A DNA stretch of 64,000 nucleotides. It comes from CAJLIR01 sp964408085. Its GTDB lineage: Bacteria > Bacillota_I > Bacilli_A > RF39 > UBA660. Below the pieces are notes generated by a model that saw only the letters and a list, made by a program, of their open reading frames with translations, did no database searches and had not been told where the DNA came from. Positions within the stretch are counted from its first letter, which is position 1, and every line of letters starts with the position of its first letter. Both the position numbers and the translations under genes were made by a program. Positions 1 to 8,237 of the stretch are shown here, in pieces. The stretch spans positions 130,949-194,948 of the forward strand of contig CAYOYB010000001.1 in the NCBI GenBank assembly GCA_964408085.1, written 5' to 3'.

Positions 1-47
1 TTTAAAATATAGTGATTATTATAATATTAATACTTTTATATGTCAAT

Positions 48-76
48 AAAAAAGACAGAATAATTAATTTATTCTG
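48..76 (-). terminator. Intrinsic terminator of the acidic membrane protein gene
   Basis: On the minus strand an 8-bp stem (CAGAATAA at 56-63 pairing with TTATTCTG at 69-76) with a 5-base loop is followed by a run of six T residues. It overlaps the stop codon of the upstream minus-strand gene and should end its transcript. Confidence 0.75.
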
Positions 77-1557
77 CCGCAAATTGGACAAATTCGTTCA
101 TCATCACCTAATGGAGTATTACAGAATTGGCAAGTTCTACCAAGCGTCATTGGTATATTTCTTTTCATTAAACGTTTTAAAGGATCTTCTTCCTTTTTTT
201 CTTTTTTCTTAAATAAAGCTTTTTTCTCATCAATTTTGATATCACTTGGATTAAGTGCCATAAATTCTGGCTTAGGTTTATCTTCAACTTGTATATTATT
301 AGTCATAATATTTTCATCATTTAAAGATAAGTCTGGTATTTCATTATCTATTAATTGATTTTCTTCTTTTACAGGTTCTAAATTTTGTATTTCAGAAATG
401 TCATTCATGAAAATTTCTTCTTGAGAATCTGAATTTATAATATTATCATCAATTATGTTATTATCAGCATTTGTAGGAATATCTTCAGTTATTTCTTCAA
501 AGAAGTCATCATCATCTTTGTATTCATATTCTTCAATTTCTTCTAATAATTCATCGTTTTCATCAAGTATACTAATTTCACCATTATTTATATTTTCATC
601 AGAATCCTTGATAGAACTATCATCATCTTCTATAGATTCTAAAGTAACATCTGGCTCTGAATCTTTTTCTTCCATATTTTGTGTTACATTTGTATTATCT
701 AAATTTTCATAATCCCAACTATTTTCAATATTATCATCAATTATATTATTATCAGTATTATCTTCTATGTCATTATCTTGAGATGTAATATTTTCATTAT
801 TGATTTCAATATTCATATCTTCAGTTATGATATTTTCATCATTATTTTCGATATTAATGCCTTCAGTGATGATGTTTTCATCATTATTTTTGATATTAAT
901 ATTTTCAGTTATAACATTTTCATCTTTATTTTCAATATCAATATCCCAATTCATAATATCTTCAGTATCATCATCAATATCAGTATCTTCTATTAAATCA
1001 TTTTCATTTAAATTATCTTGCTCATCATTAAATTTATTTTTATTTAAAATGTTAGCAAGAGGTATTTGTTCTTCATAGTTTAAAGATATATCAGTATCTT
1101 CAATAATGCTTGGAGGTTCGCTAACTTCAAAATTATTATCCATTTTTTCATCGTAAGTTACAGTTTTTATTTCTTTTTGTTCAACATCTTTCCTTATTGT
1201 AAATAATCCACCAATTATACTAAAAATCATACCAATTGGATATAGAATAAGTGCAATACCATAAGCAAAATTTGGTGTTGATGTTAATCCCTCAATCGTT
1301 AAGATGTCATATACTCCATAACCAATTATTACTATATTTAATATAGTCGGTATTAAAGATAACTTATATTTTTTGATAGTAACTAAAACTAAAGTAATTG
1401 CTGATAAAATTATAATTGCAAACGAAAGATAAAAAAATTGATCGATAAATGCGAATGATTGATTATTGAATTTAGTAATTGGCACAACTGTTGCCACAAT
1501 TAATAGTAAGCTTCCTAGATAACTTAAAATAAAAAGTTTTTTTCTGATAGTTTTCAT
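64..1557 (-). CDS. Membrane protein with acidic repeat region and C-terminal zinc ribbon
   Basis: This 497-aa protein is not a recognised family. The ATG at 1557 was chosen because AAAGGG lies 8 bases upstream; the longer open frame has no ribosome site. The first ~140 residues contain about four hydrophobic segments. They are followed by roughly 280 residues dominated by Asp, Glu, Asn and Ile, including four ~14-residue tandem repeats built on ENIITE-like units. The C-terminus is basic and ends in a rubredoxin-like zinc ribbon with two Cys-x2-Cys pairs (CQFC and CPIC). The likely topology is a membrane anchor with a long disordered cytoplasmic linker and a zinc-binding tip. Function is unknown. 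Confidence 0.8.
   Translation of the reverse strand: MKTIRKKLFILSYLGSLLLIVATVVPITKFNNQSFAFIDQFFYLSFAIIILSAITLVLVTIKKYKLSLIPTILNIVIIGYGVYDILTIEGLTSTPNFAYGIALILYPIGMIFSIIGGLFTIRKDVEQKEIKTVTYDEKMDNNFEVSEPPSIIEDTDISLNYEEQIPLANILNKNKFNDEQDNLNENDLIEDTDIDDDTEDIMNWDIDIENKDENVITENINIKNNDENIITEGINIENNDENIITEDMNIEINNENITSQDNDIEDNTDNNIIDDNIENSWDYENLDNTNVTQNMEEKDSEPDVTLESIEDDDSSIKDSDENINNGEISILDENDELLEEIEEYEYKDDDDFFEEITEDIPTNADNNIIDDNIINSDSQEEIFMNDISEIQNLEPVKEENQLIDNEIPDLSLNDENIMTNNIQVEDKPKPEFMALNPSDIKIDEKKALFKKKEKKEEDPLKRLMKRNIPMTLGRTCQFCNTPLGDDERICPICGRIN
787..955 (-). repeat. Four in-frame 42-nt tandem repeats
   Basis: About four copies of a 42-base unit lie inside the acidic membrane protein gene, each encoding a variant of a 14-residue unit such as ENIITEGINIENND. 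Spacing between matching bases (for example 829 and 871) is exactly 42. Copies differ by a few bases, so this is an expanding or contracting coding repeat rather than a structural DNA element. Confidence 0.75.
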
Positions 1558-1663
1558 TATAGTCAACCCTTTCAATACATATAATAAGTATAACACAAAT
1601 TTTGAAACTTTAGTATCTATATTATTATTTTTTATTCTAAATATGTTCAAAATTTGTTTTTTT

Positions 1664-1701
1664 AAAAAAAATCCACACAAATTAATGTGCAGATTTTTTT
1701 T
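1664..1701 (-). terminator. Terminator of the spore coat gene
   Basis: An imperfect hairpin is formed by AAAAATC (1667-1673) with GATTTTT (1692-1698) and CACA (1674-1677) with TGTG (1686-1689), with a small bulge. It is followed on the minus strand by a T run. It lies 12 bases after the stop codon of the coat protein gene. Confidence 0.7.
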
Positions 1702-1712
1702 AATGTATTATA

Positions 1713-2150
1713 CTATAAACATTCTACGAAAGTATCTTGTAAACATCTTAGATTACAAACACAGTTAAGATTTGTTGTAAAGAAAGAATTTGTTGCTACA
1801 TATGGAATTGTTGCTACTTGAGTAGTATCAGGATTTGGTGCTAAAACTCTAAATGTTGCACAGCATCCATCAATTTTTTCTACTCTAAACACAGGAGATG
1901 TTGTTGTACCAAAAACATCTTCTTTAGAAGTTGGCATAGCTAGCGGAGTGCCAGCGTTAGCGCAACAAGTATAAAGCATTATAGGTCTTGTGTTGCAACC
2001 AAGAGTTGTCGATGAACAACCTAAGAATCCTCTATCGCAAGTATCTAAGCAAGCATCAGAGCAACAACTAGCATTTTGTTGTAAAATAGATATAACAGTT
2101 AAGATTTCAGCGATGCATTGACAATTGTTATTTTCATTATTATTACACAT
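1713..2150 (-). CDS. Spore coat protein, CotY/CotZ (ExsY) family
   Basis: This 145-aa protein has 17 cysteines, in keeping with the Cys-rich CotY/CotZ/ExsY family that builds the cross-linked outer crust or exosporium of Bacillus spores. The diagnostic stretch is FRVEKIDGCCATFRVL at about residues 90-105, which matches the family core FRVEKLxxCCATLxxL. The N-terminus also fits, with CQC followed by a helix. The ATG at 2150 is preceded by AAGGGG with 8-base spacing; an upstream GTG at 2159 sits inside that ribosome site and is less likely. The gene is divergent from a LysM gene with which it may share sporulation control. Confidence 0.88.
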   Translation of the reverse strand: MCNNNENNNCQCIAEILTVISILQQNASCCSDACLDTCDRGFLGCSSTTLGCNTRPIMLYTCCANAGTPLAMPTSKEDVFGTTTSPVFRVEKIDGCCATFRVLAPNPDTTQVATIPYVATNSFFTTNLNCVCNLRCLQDTFVECL

Positions 2151-2293
2151 ATAATCCACCCCTTCATATTATTTTCAATATAACATATTCAAAAAAAATA
2201 AATTAGTGTAAACTATTACCTATAAATAATTAATAATAACTAATATTAGTTACCTAAAATAGATAGTTACATATAATAAAGCGAGGTGAAATA

Positions 2294-2740
2294 ATGTATA
2301 GTATATATCAAATTCAAGTTGGTGATACACTAGATAGTGTTGCTTCTAAAGTTGGCACAACAAAACAGATTTTATCAACAATAAATGGTCTAACTGATAC
2401 TAATTTAACTCCTGGCAATTATATTGTTATACCTATGAATGTAAATTTACCATTTGCAACCTATACAGTAAAAAAAGGCGATAATGTTTATGAAATTGCG
2501 CGTCGTTATGGTGTAGATTATAGAACACTATTAGAAATAAATGGTTTAAATGCTGATGACTATATTTATCCAGACCAAGAAATCATTATTCCAAATCAAA
2601 ATTTTAATGTATATGTAACACGTGAGAATGATTCATTAGGTACAGTAGCTGCAAAATTAGGAGCTAATCAAGAGGAAATAATTAGAGATAATGCTACAAT
2701 TTATTTATTACCAGAACAATTAATTTTATATCGTAAGTAA
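2294..2740 (+). CDS. Three-LysM-domain protein, probably spore-associated
   Basis: The 148-aa protein is almost entirely three LysM peptidoglycan-binding modules. They begin at about residues 4 (IYQIQVGDTLDSVASK), 54 (TYTVKKGDNVYEIARR) and 105 (a degenerate VTRENDSLGTVAAK). There is no signal peptide or membrane segment, as in coat-morphogenesis LysM proteins such as SafA that are made in the mother cell and bind the spore cortex. The ATG follows GCGAGGTGA. Divergent placement next to a CotY/CotZ gene supports a spore role, but that assignment is by context. Confidence 0.85.
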   Translation: MYSIYQIQVGDTLDSVASKVGTTKQILSTINGLTDTNLTPGNYIVIPMNVNLPFATYTVKKGDNVYEIARRYGVDYRTLLEINGLNADDYIYPDQEIIIPNQNFNVYVTRENDSLGTVAAKLGANQEEIIRDNATIYLLPEQLILYRK

Positions 2741-2745
2741 TACTT

Positions 2746-2770
2746 AAAAAGAGAAAAACTCTTTTTTTTT
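2746..2770 (+). terminator. Terminator after the LysM gene
   Basis: An 8-bp stem, AAAAAGAG (2746-2753) with CTCTTTTT (2759-2766), has a 5-A loop and a T run continuing to 2770. Confidence 0.8.
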
Positions 2771-2818
2771 ATAAAAATATATTATATAATATTAATATAG
2801 TTAGATAGGAAGTGCAAG

Positions 2819-3232
2819 ATGAAAAAAGTATTTTTACTTATTATAATGTTATTACCTCTTTTAGCAGGTTGTGGTTCAAAATTAACTACATATGAAGAAA
2901 TTGAATATGATGAATTTATAGAGAAAATTGAAAATAAGGATGACTTTATACTTTTTATTGGTTCATCAACGTGCCAACATTGTGATGCATTTAAAGAAAC
3001 TGTTAAAAGTGTTGTCAAAAACTATCAAATAAAGATCTATTATATTGATATACATAAATTTACTGAACAACAATCAAATAAGTTTAAAACTTATATTAAT
3101 TTCAGTGCAACACCAACTACAGTATTTATATACAATGGTACTGAAAAAACAACTTATAATCGTATAAATGGTAATTTAAGTTATGATAAAGTTATCGATA
3201 AATTGACTAAGGCAGGATTTATAAAAGAATAG
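2819..3232 (+). CDS. Thioredoxin-fold lipoprotein
   Basis: This 137-aa protein has a lipoprotein signal peptide with lipobox LAGC, placing the acylated Cys at residue 18 and the protein on the outer face of the membrane. The mature part is a small thioredoxin fold with the redox motif CQHC (about residues 59-62) and the cis-proline loop ATPTTV (about 100-105). It resembles the bacteriocin-transport accessory/PedC-like thioredoxins, which act as extracytoplasmic thiol oxidoreductases. It sits nine bases before the AAA+ gene, so the two are probably co-transcribed. The substrate is unknown. Confidence 0.85.
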   Translation: MKKVFLLIIMLLPLLAGCGSKLTTYEEIEYDEFIEKIENKDDFILFIGSSTCQHCDAFKETVKSVVKNYQIKIYYIDIHKFTEQQSNKFKTYINFSATPTTVFIYNGTEKTTYNRINGNLSYDKVIDKLTKAGFIKE

Positions 3233-3241
3233 GGGATATAG

Positions 3242-4273
3242 ATGGAAGATAATAATATTGAATTTTTAGAAGAATTAGATAATGATAAAGAAGAAAAAGA
3301 GATAGCTCCAGATATTACTGGCGTAAAATTTAGTGTTCTAGATAATTATGGAGAAGATTTAACTGCTAAAACTTATATAACGAATCCAGCTATTGCCAGA
3401 GAAAGTGAATTAAAGAAACTAATGATTGTTTTACTAACTCCAGAAAAATCTGGTTTATTAATTGGTAAAGCAGGTATAGGTAAAACAGCCATTGTTGAAG
3501 GATTAGCTTATCTAATTCAAAGAAAAGAAGTTCCAGATGCTTTATTAGGATATCGTGTTATAAAATTCAATTCAACATCATTAGTAGGAAAAGTAACACT
3601 TGATGGAGAAGAACGTTTAGTTATGGGACTTTTAGTTGATGAATTAAAAGTTACTGGAAAAACAATTGTCTTTATCGATGAAATTCATACTTTGATTGGT
3701 GGAAAAGGTTCAGGACCTATGGACTTAGCCAATATGTTAAAGCCAGGGCTTGACCGTGGTACTATTAAAGCAATAGGTGCTACAACTACAATTGAGTATG
3801 ATACTTATGTTATTCGAGACCGTGCCTTTTTAAGACGTTTTGATCGTATTGATGTTTTAGAACCGGATGAACCAACAACTGTTAAAATTTTAATGGGTAC
3901 ATTACCAAAAATTGAAAAGCAAACAGGTGTCAAATTTAAATATAATGATTATGTTGCTGAGAAATTGCTTACATCGATTGTAAGTGCTACTTCCGAATTT
4001 AAAAGAATTTACGGTTTAGCAGCTATGTATCCCGATGTTTCGTTATCAGTTTTAACACAAGCATTCTCTCATGCTTTATATAATAATAATTCCGAAGTTA
4101 CAGTTTTGGACGTATATAACGCAATCAAAACAAGTAAAAGAATTTATCCTGATAGTATTGTAAAAGAACTTACTTTATTTCGTGAGAAATTTAAAAAATT
4201 ATGTGAAGATGAGGGAGTTGTTTTACCAGTTGTAACAAAAGAAGAAATAGAAAGTATGCAAGAAGATTATTAA
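3242..4273 (+). CDS. Single-module Clp-type AAA+ ATPase
   Basis: The 343-aa protein matches the first AAA+ module of ClpA/ClpB/ClpC. Walker A is GKAGIGKT (residues 75-82), Walker B ends in IDE (145-147), sensor 1 lies near GATTT (179-183), and an arginine-rich RDRAFLRRFDRI stretch follows (192-203). It lacks the Clp N-domain, the second AAA+ module and any IGF/L ClpP-docking loop, so it is unlikely to be a complete protein-unfolding partner of ClpP. An acidic 20-residue N-terminus precedes the module. Clp-like single-module ATPases of this kind have no firm role; moving or remodelling a partner protein is inferred. Confidence 0.8.
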   Translation: MEDNNIEFLEELDNDKEEKEIAPDITGVKFSVLDNYGEDLTAKTYITNPAIARESELKKLMIVLLTPEKSGLLIGKAGIGKTAIVEGLAYLIQRKEVPDALLGYRVIKFNSTSLVGKVTLDGEERLVMGLLVDELKVTGKTIVFIDEIHTLIGGKGSGPMDLANMLKPGLDRGTIKAIGATTTIEYDTYVIRDRAFLRRFDRIDVLEPDEPTTVKILMGTLPKIEKQTGVKFKYNDYVAEKLLTSIVSATSEFKRIYGLAAMYPDVSLSVLTQAFSHALYNNNSEVTVLDVYNAIKTSKRIYPDSIVKELTLFREKFKKLCEDEGVVLPVVTKEEIESMQEDY

Positions 4274-4348
4274 TCTAAAAATTAATTTATAGTATTAAAT
4301 TAACTTGCAAAAAGATTACTTAGTTGATATAATTATTTAGGTGATTTC

Positions 4349-4690
4349 ATGAGCGAAGATCGAGAACAAGCTATTCAATTGATTAAAGATAAGTTAAACA
4401 AAAAAAGTTCTTTATCATATGTTGATATAGCAAAACTTACTAATTATCATCCTAAATATATATTAAAGTTAAAAAAAGATATCTTAGATGATAATATCAA
4501 TTATATTCATGGTAATAAAAATAAGAAACCAGCTAATACTATACCAATAGAGGAAGAAGAAAAAATTGTTAATCTATATAAACGTAGTAATGCAAGTATT
4601 AGAAGATTTTGTAAATTTTATGGAAAAAGAAGCTATTCATGTATATATAATGTTTTAAAAAGAAATGGTTTATTAGATGATGAAAATTAG
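4349..4690 (+). CDS. Small helix-turn-helix protein
   Basis: The 113-aa basic protein contains two predicted helix-turn-helix-like segments, SLSYVDIAKLTNYHPKYILK (about 21-40) and SIRRFCKFYGKRSYSCIYNV (about 79-98). This pattern resembles the N-terminal DNA-binding part of some transposases, but no DDE or HUH catalytic motif is present. It is followed at once by a strong terminator and is probably a monocistronic regulator or a transposase remnant. Confidence 0.6.
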   Translation: MSEDREQAIQLIKDKLNKKSSLSYVDIAKLTNYHPKYILKLKKDILDDNINYIHGNKNKKPANTIPIEEEEKIVNLYKRSNASIRRFCKFYGKRSYSCIYNVLKRNGLLDDEN

Positions 4691-4714
4691 CCTTTTAATA
4701 TAAAGGCTTTTTTT
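4689..4714 (+). terminator. Terminator after the small HTH gene
   Basis: A 7-bp stem, AGCCTTT (4689-4695) with AAAGGCT (4702-4708), is followed by a T run. The left arm overlaps the gene's stop codon. Confidence 0.85.
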
Positions 4715-4776
4715 GTCGATAAAAAATAATTCTATAAAAATATTTATCTTTATATAGTTATATGGGAGGAATAACT

Positions 4777-7407
4777 ATGGAAAGAAATATAGAAGGATTA
4801 ACAGAAGAACAAGTATTAGAAAATCGTAAAAAATATGGTAGTAATAAAATAACTACATTAAAAAAAGAAACCTTTTTTAGTCTATTTATAGAATCTTTTA
4901 GTGATCCAATGATTAGAATTCTTTTAATTGCGCTTGGTATAAAAACGATTTTTTTAATTAAAAATTTTGATTGGTATGAAACAGTTGGCATTGTCATTGC
5001 TATATTTATCGCGTCTTTTATTTCCTCTATATCAGAATATGGTAGTCAAAAGGCTTTTGAGCGATTACAAGATGAAGCCTCAAAAATAAAATGTAAAGTA
5101 AAAAGAAATGGAAAGCTAAAAGAAGTAGATGTTGATGATGTTGTAAAAGACGATATTATCATTTTACAGTCAGGAGATCGTATTCCAGCTGATGGTGTGA
5201 TTCTTAAAGGAAATATTAGTGTTGATGAATCGTCACTTAATGGTGAAGCTAAAGAACAATATAAATATCCAGTTAATAATATGGGTGCAAAGGAAGCAAA
5301 ACAAAATGAAGTTTATCGTGGAACAGTTGTCTATAATGGCGAAGCTACTATGTTAGCTACAAAAATTGGTGATAACACGTTTTATGGTTCTATAGCAAAA
5401 GAATTACAAGAAAAACAACCAGAAAGCCCTATGAAAATTCGCCTTAGAAAATTAGCTCAAATAATTAGTAAAATAGGTTATGTCTGTGCCTTTTTAGTCG
5501 CCTTCTCTTATCTATTTTCTGTTATTGTAATTCATAATAATTTTAATTTAATAGCTATTAAACATACTATTACCAATTTTCCCCTAATGTCTGGTTATAT
5601 TTTATATGCCCTAACTTTAACGGTAACTGTCATAGTGGTGGCTGTTCCTGAAGGTTTACCGATGATGATTACCTTAGTATTATCTTCTAATATGAAAAGA
5701 ATGTTAAAAGATAATGTTTTAGTAAGAAAGTTGGTTGGAATAGAAACTGCTGGTAGTTTAAATATTCTATTTTCTGATAAAACAGGTACTTTAACAAAAG
5801 GAAAATTAGAAGTAGTTGGAATATTAAGTGGTGCTGGAAAGGTCTATTATAACAAAATTGAATTAGAGAAAAATCCAAAATTTTATGAATTAGTAAGAAC
5901 ATCACTTCTTTATAATAATGCTAGTAGCTATGACGAAACAGCTAAAAAGATAGTTGGTGGAAATATAACAGATCGTGCTTTATTAGAATTTATTAATGAT
6001 AACAGAGAAAAAAATTTCAAAATAATTTCTAATATTCCATTTGATAGTAAAAACAAATATTCAATTACTGTCATTAATAATGGTAGCAGACTAAACCTTA
6101 TTAAAGGTGCTCCAGAAAAAATATTACCATTTTGTCGATACTATTATACAGAAAATGGTGAACAAAAAACGCTCTTTGATAAAAATAAGTTAGCATCAAC
6201 TATAAGTAGTATAACAAAAAGAGGAATTAGAGTGTTAACTATAGCTACATCTACTTCCTATGAACCAACTAGATTTTCTGATTTAACATTAGTAGGATTT
6301 ATTTATATTAAAGATGAAGTAAGAAAAGAAGCTATTGAAGGTGTAAAATTAGTTCGTGAGGCTCATATTCAAACAGTTATGATAACTGGAGATAACAAAG
6401 ATACAGCCTATGCCATTGGTGAAGAGGTTGGTCTAATCGATAAGAATTCAATTATTTTGACATCAAACGAATTAAATCAAAAGACAGATGAAGAATTAAA
6501 GCAAATCTTACCTAGATTGCGAATTGTTGCTAGGGCCTTGCCACAAGATAAAAGTAGATTAGTTAGAATCTCTCAAGAACTAGGATTAGTAGTTGGAATG
6601 ACAGGTGATGGGGTTAATGATGCTCCTGCTTTAAAAAAAGCTGATGTAGGTTTTTCTATGGGAAGTGGTACAGAAGTAGCTAAAGAGGCTAGTGACATAG
6701 TTATTTTAGATGACAATTTTAAATCGATTACCAAAGCTATTTTATTTGGACGAACGATTTTTAAGAGTATTAGAAAATTCATTATTTTTCAATTAACAGT
6801 TAATTTATGTGCTGTATCTTTATCAATAATAGGACCATTTATTGGTGTTGATACGCCAGTTACAGTTATTCAAATGTTATGGATTAATATGGTTATGGAT
6901 ACTTTAGCAGGACTTGCCTTCTCTTTTGAACCACCTTTGTTAGAGTATATGACTGAGTTACCCAAAAGAAAAGATGAACAGATTATTAATAGATATATGG
7001 CTGGCGAAATTTTATTTACTGGCTTGTATTCTTCTATTTTATGCGTTGTATTTTTGAAATTACCTTTTATAAAGAACTTTTTTAGAGTAGATAATAATAA
7101 TCTCTACTTAATGACTGCTTTCTTTGGTTTATTCATTTTCATGACCATTTTTAATAGTTTTAATGCTAGAACGAATCGATTAAATTTATTAGCTAATATT
7201 TTAAAAAATAAAGTCTTTCTTTTCATTATTTTATTTATTTTAGTTGTTCAAATTGTTTTAATTTATTATGGTGGGGATTTATTTAGAACGGCCGGTTTAA
7301 CTTATGTAGAATTTTTAATAATGTTGTTATTATCAGCTACTGTTATACCTGTTGATTGGTTACGTAAATGTTATCTTAGAAAAAAGGGACAGGTAGGAGG
7401 AGTTTAG
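4777..7407 (+). CDS. P-type calcium-transporting ATPase (P2 family)
   Basis: The 876-aa protein is a full-length P2-type cation pump that would export Ca2+ from the cytoplasm using ATP. The phosphorylated Asp is D334 in SDKTGTLTKG. Other hallmarks are the M4 ion-binding motif PEGLP, the nucleotide-domain KGAPE, ITGDNKDTA, and the hinge GDGVNDAPALKKADVG. An N-terminal cation-ATPase domain (EGLTEEQV) and about ten membrane segments are present. The ATG at 4777 follows GGGAGGA; the upstream ATG at 4762 lies in front of that site. PEGLP and overall layout favour calcium over Na/K pumps, but ion specificity is inferred. Confidence 0.93.
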   Translation: MERNIEGLTEEQVLENRKKYGSNKITTLKKETFFSLFIESFSDPMIRILLIALGIKTIFLIKNFDWYETVGIVIAIFIASFISSISEYGSQKAFERLQDEASKIKCKVKRNGKLKEVDVDDVVKDDIIILQSGDRIPADGVILKGNISVDESSLNGEAKEQYKYPVNNMGAKEAKQNEVYRGTVVYNGEATMLATKIGDNTFYGSIAKELQEKQPESPMKIRLRKLAQIISKIGYVCAFLVAFSYLFSVIVIHNNFNLIAIKHTITNFPLMSGYILYALTLTVTVIVVAVPEGLPMMITLVLSSNMKRMLKDNVLVRKLVGIETAGSLNILFSDKTGTLTKGKLEVVGILSGAGKVYYNKIELEKNPKFYELVRTSLLYNNASSYDETAKKIVGGNITDRALLEFINDNREKNFKIISNIPFDSKNKYSITVINNGSRLNLIKGAPEKILPFCRYYYTENGEQKTLFDKNKLASTISSITKRGIRVLTIATSTSYEPTRFSDLTLVGFIYIKDEVRKEAIEGVKLVREAHIQTVMITGDNKDTAYAIGEEVGLIDKNSIILTSNELNQKTDEELKQILPRLRIVARALPQDKSRLVRISQELGLVVGMTGDGVNDAPALKKADVGFSMGSGTEVAKEASDIVILDDNFKSITKAILFGRTIFKSIRKFIIFQLTVNLCAVSLSIIGPFIGVDTPVTVIQMLWINMVMDTLAGLAFSFEPPLLEYMTELPKRKDEQIINRYMAGEILFTGLYSSILCVVFLKLPFIKNFFRVDNNNLYLMTAFFGLFIFMTIFNSFNARTNRLNLLANILKNKVFLFIILFILVVQIVLIYYGGDLFRTAGLTYVEFLIMLLLSATVIPVDWLRKCYLRKKGQVGGV

Positions 7408-7408
7408 G

Positions 7409-7433
7409 AAAAATGCACGAAATGCATTTTTTT
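7409..7433 (+). terminator. Terminator after the calcium ATPase gene
   Basis: A 9-bp stem, AAAAATGCA (7409-7417) with TGCATTTTT (7423-7431), has a CGAAA loop and a continuing T run. Confidence 0.85.
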
Positions 7434-7535
7434 GCGTTTGAAATTTGATTGCAAAAATTGTCAAAATATGGTAATATTTACTAGTATAGTAAGGTTTGCT
7501 GGATGCAATTTTTTTATTTAATTAGGAGTGGTTAT

Positions 7536-8237
7536 ATGATTAATTTTATTGTGTGTGACGATAATAAGAAATTATTAGATGAAGTAGTTGAACTTATTAA
7601 TCAACTAATGATGAAAAATCGTCATGAATATAAAGTACATGCTTTTACAGACTATAACGATAAGTTTATGGATATAATGAATGAAAAATTATCGTGCAAA
7701 ATATATATTCTAGATGTAGAAGTTCCTAGTCAATCTGGTATTGATATTGCTAGACAAATAAGAGAAAATGATGTAGATAGTGTAATTATTTTTTTGACTA
7801 TCCATAATGAAGTAGGACCAGTATTATTAAAAGAAGAAATTATGTTTTTAACTTTTATTTGTAAATTTGATAACGCTAATAAAAGACTAAAATCAGCTAT
7901 TTGCAAGGCTTTAGATCTCGTTGGGAAAAAATTATCTGTTAGATTTGAGGACCAAGGCGCTATTTATACGTTACCTGTTAAAGACATTATCTATATTTTA
8001 ACTGATACAATTGAAAGAAAAATTGTTATTAAGACAGATTACGCCCAATTTAGGGTATCAAAAACACTTGTGGAAATGGAAAATTTATTACCACATCAAT
8101 TTAAGCATTCACATAGAGCCTGCATTGTAAATGTTGATCGCATTAGAATGATTGATAAGAAAAATAACACCATTATTTTTGATAATGATGATGTTGTAGA
8201 TTTACTATCAAAAAGTTGTAGAAAGGAACTGGTGTAA
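7536..8237 (+). CDS. agrA: AgrA-like LytTR response regulator
   Basis: The 233-aa protein has a receiver domain (residues 1-125; acidic pair near residues 8-9, phospho-acceptor D60 in ILDVEVP) and a C-terminal LytTR DNA-binding domain (about 140-233, with FKHSHRACIVNVDRI). This is the architecture of AgrA, which activates the agr promoter when phosphorylated by AgrC. The ATG at 7536 follows AGGAG with good spacing. The stop codon abuts the start of the kinase gene. The paired agrB-agrD genes on the opposite strand support the name, although AgrA-type regulators of other peptide systems look the same. Confidence 0.85.
   Translation: MINFIVCDDNKKLLDEVVELINQLMMKNRHEYKVHAFTDYNDKFMDIMNEKLSCKIYILDVEVPSQSGIDIARQIRENDVDSVIIFLTIHNEVGPVLLKEEIMFLTFICKFDNANKRLKSAICKALDLVGKKLSVRFEDQGAIYTLPVKDIIYILTDTIERKIVIKTDYAQFRVSKTLVEMENLLPHQFKHSHRACIVNVDRIRMIDKKNNTIIFDNDDVVDLLSKSCRKELV

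Noticed and set aside
455..1078. Ser- or Ile-rich plus-strand frames antisense to the acidic membrane protein.
   Set aside because: They mirror the Asp/Glu/Asn repeats on the other strand and lack ribosome sites.
2252..2278. AC followed 16 bases later by CATATAATA upstream of the LysM gene, resembling a sigma-K promoter.
   Set aside because: The implied transcription start would fall inside the ribosome-binding site, so it is not convincing as a promoter.
7472..7490. TTTACTAGTATAGTAAG before agrA, similar to the ICE operator family.
   Set aside because: Only the centre and one half site match and it lies in the chromosomal part, so it was not counted as a seventh operator.
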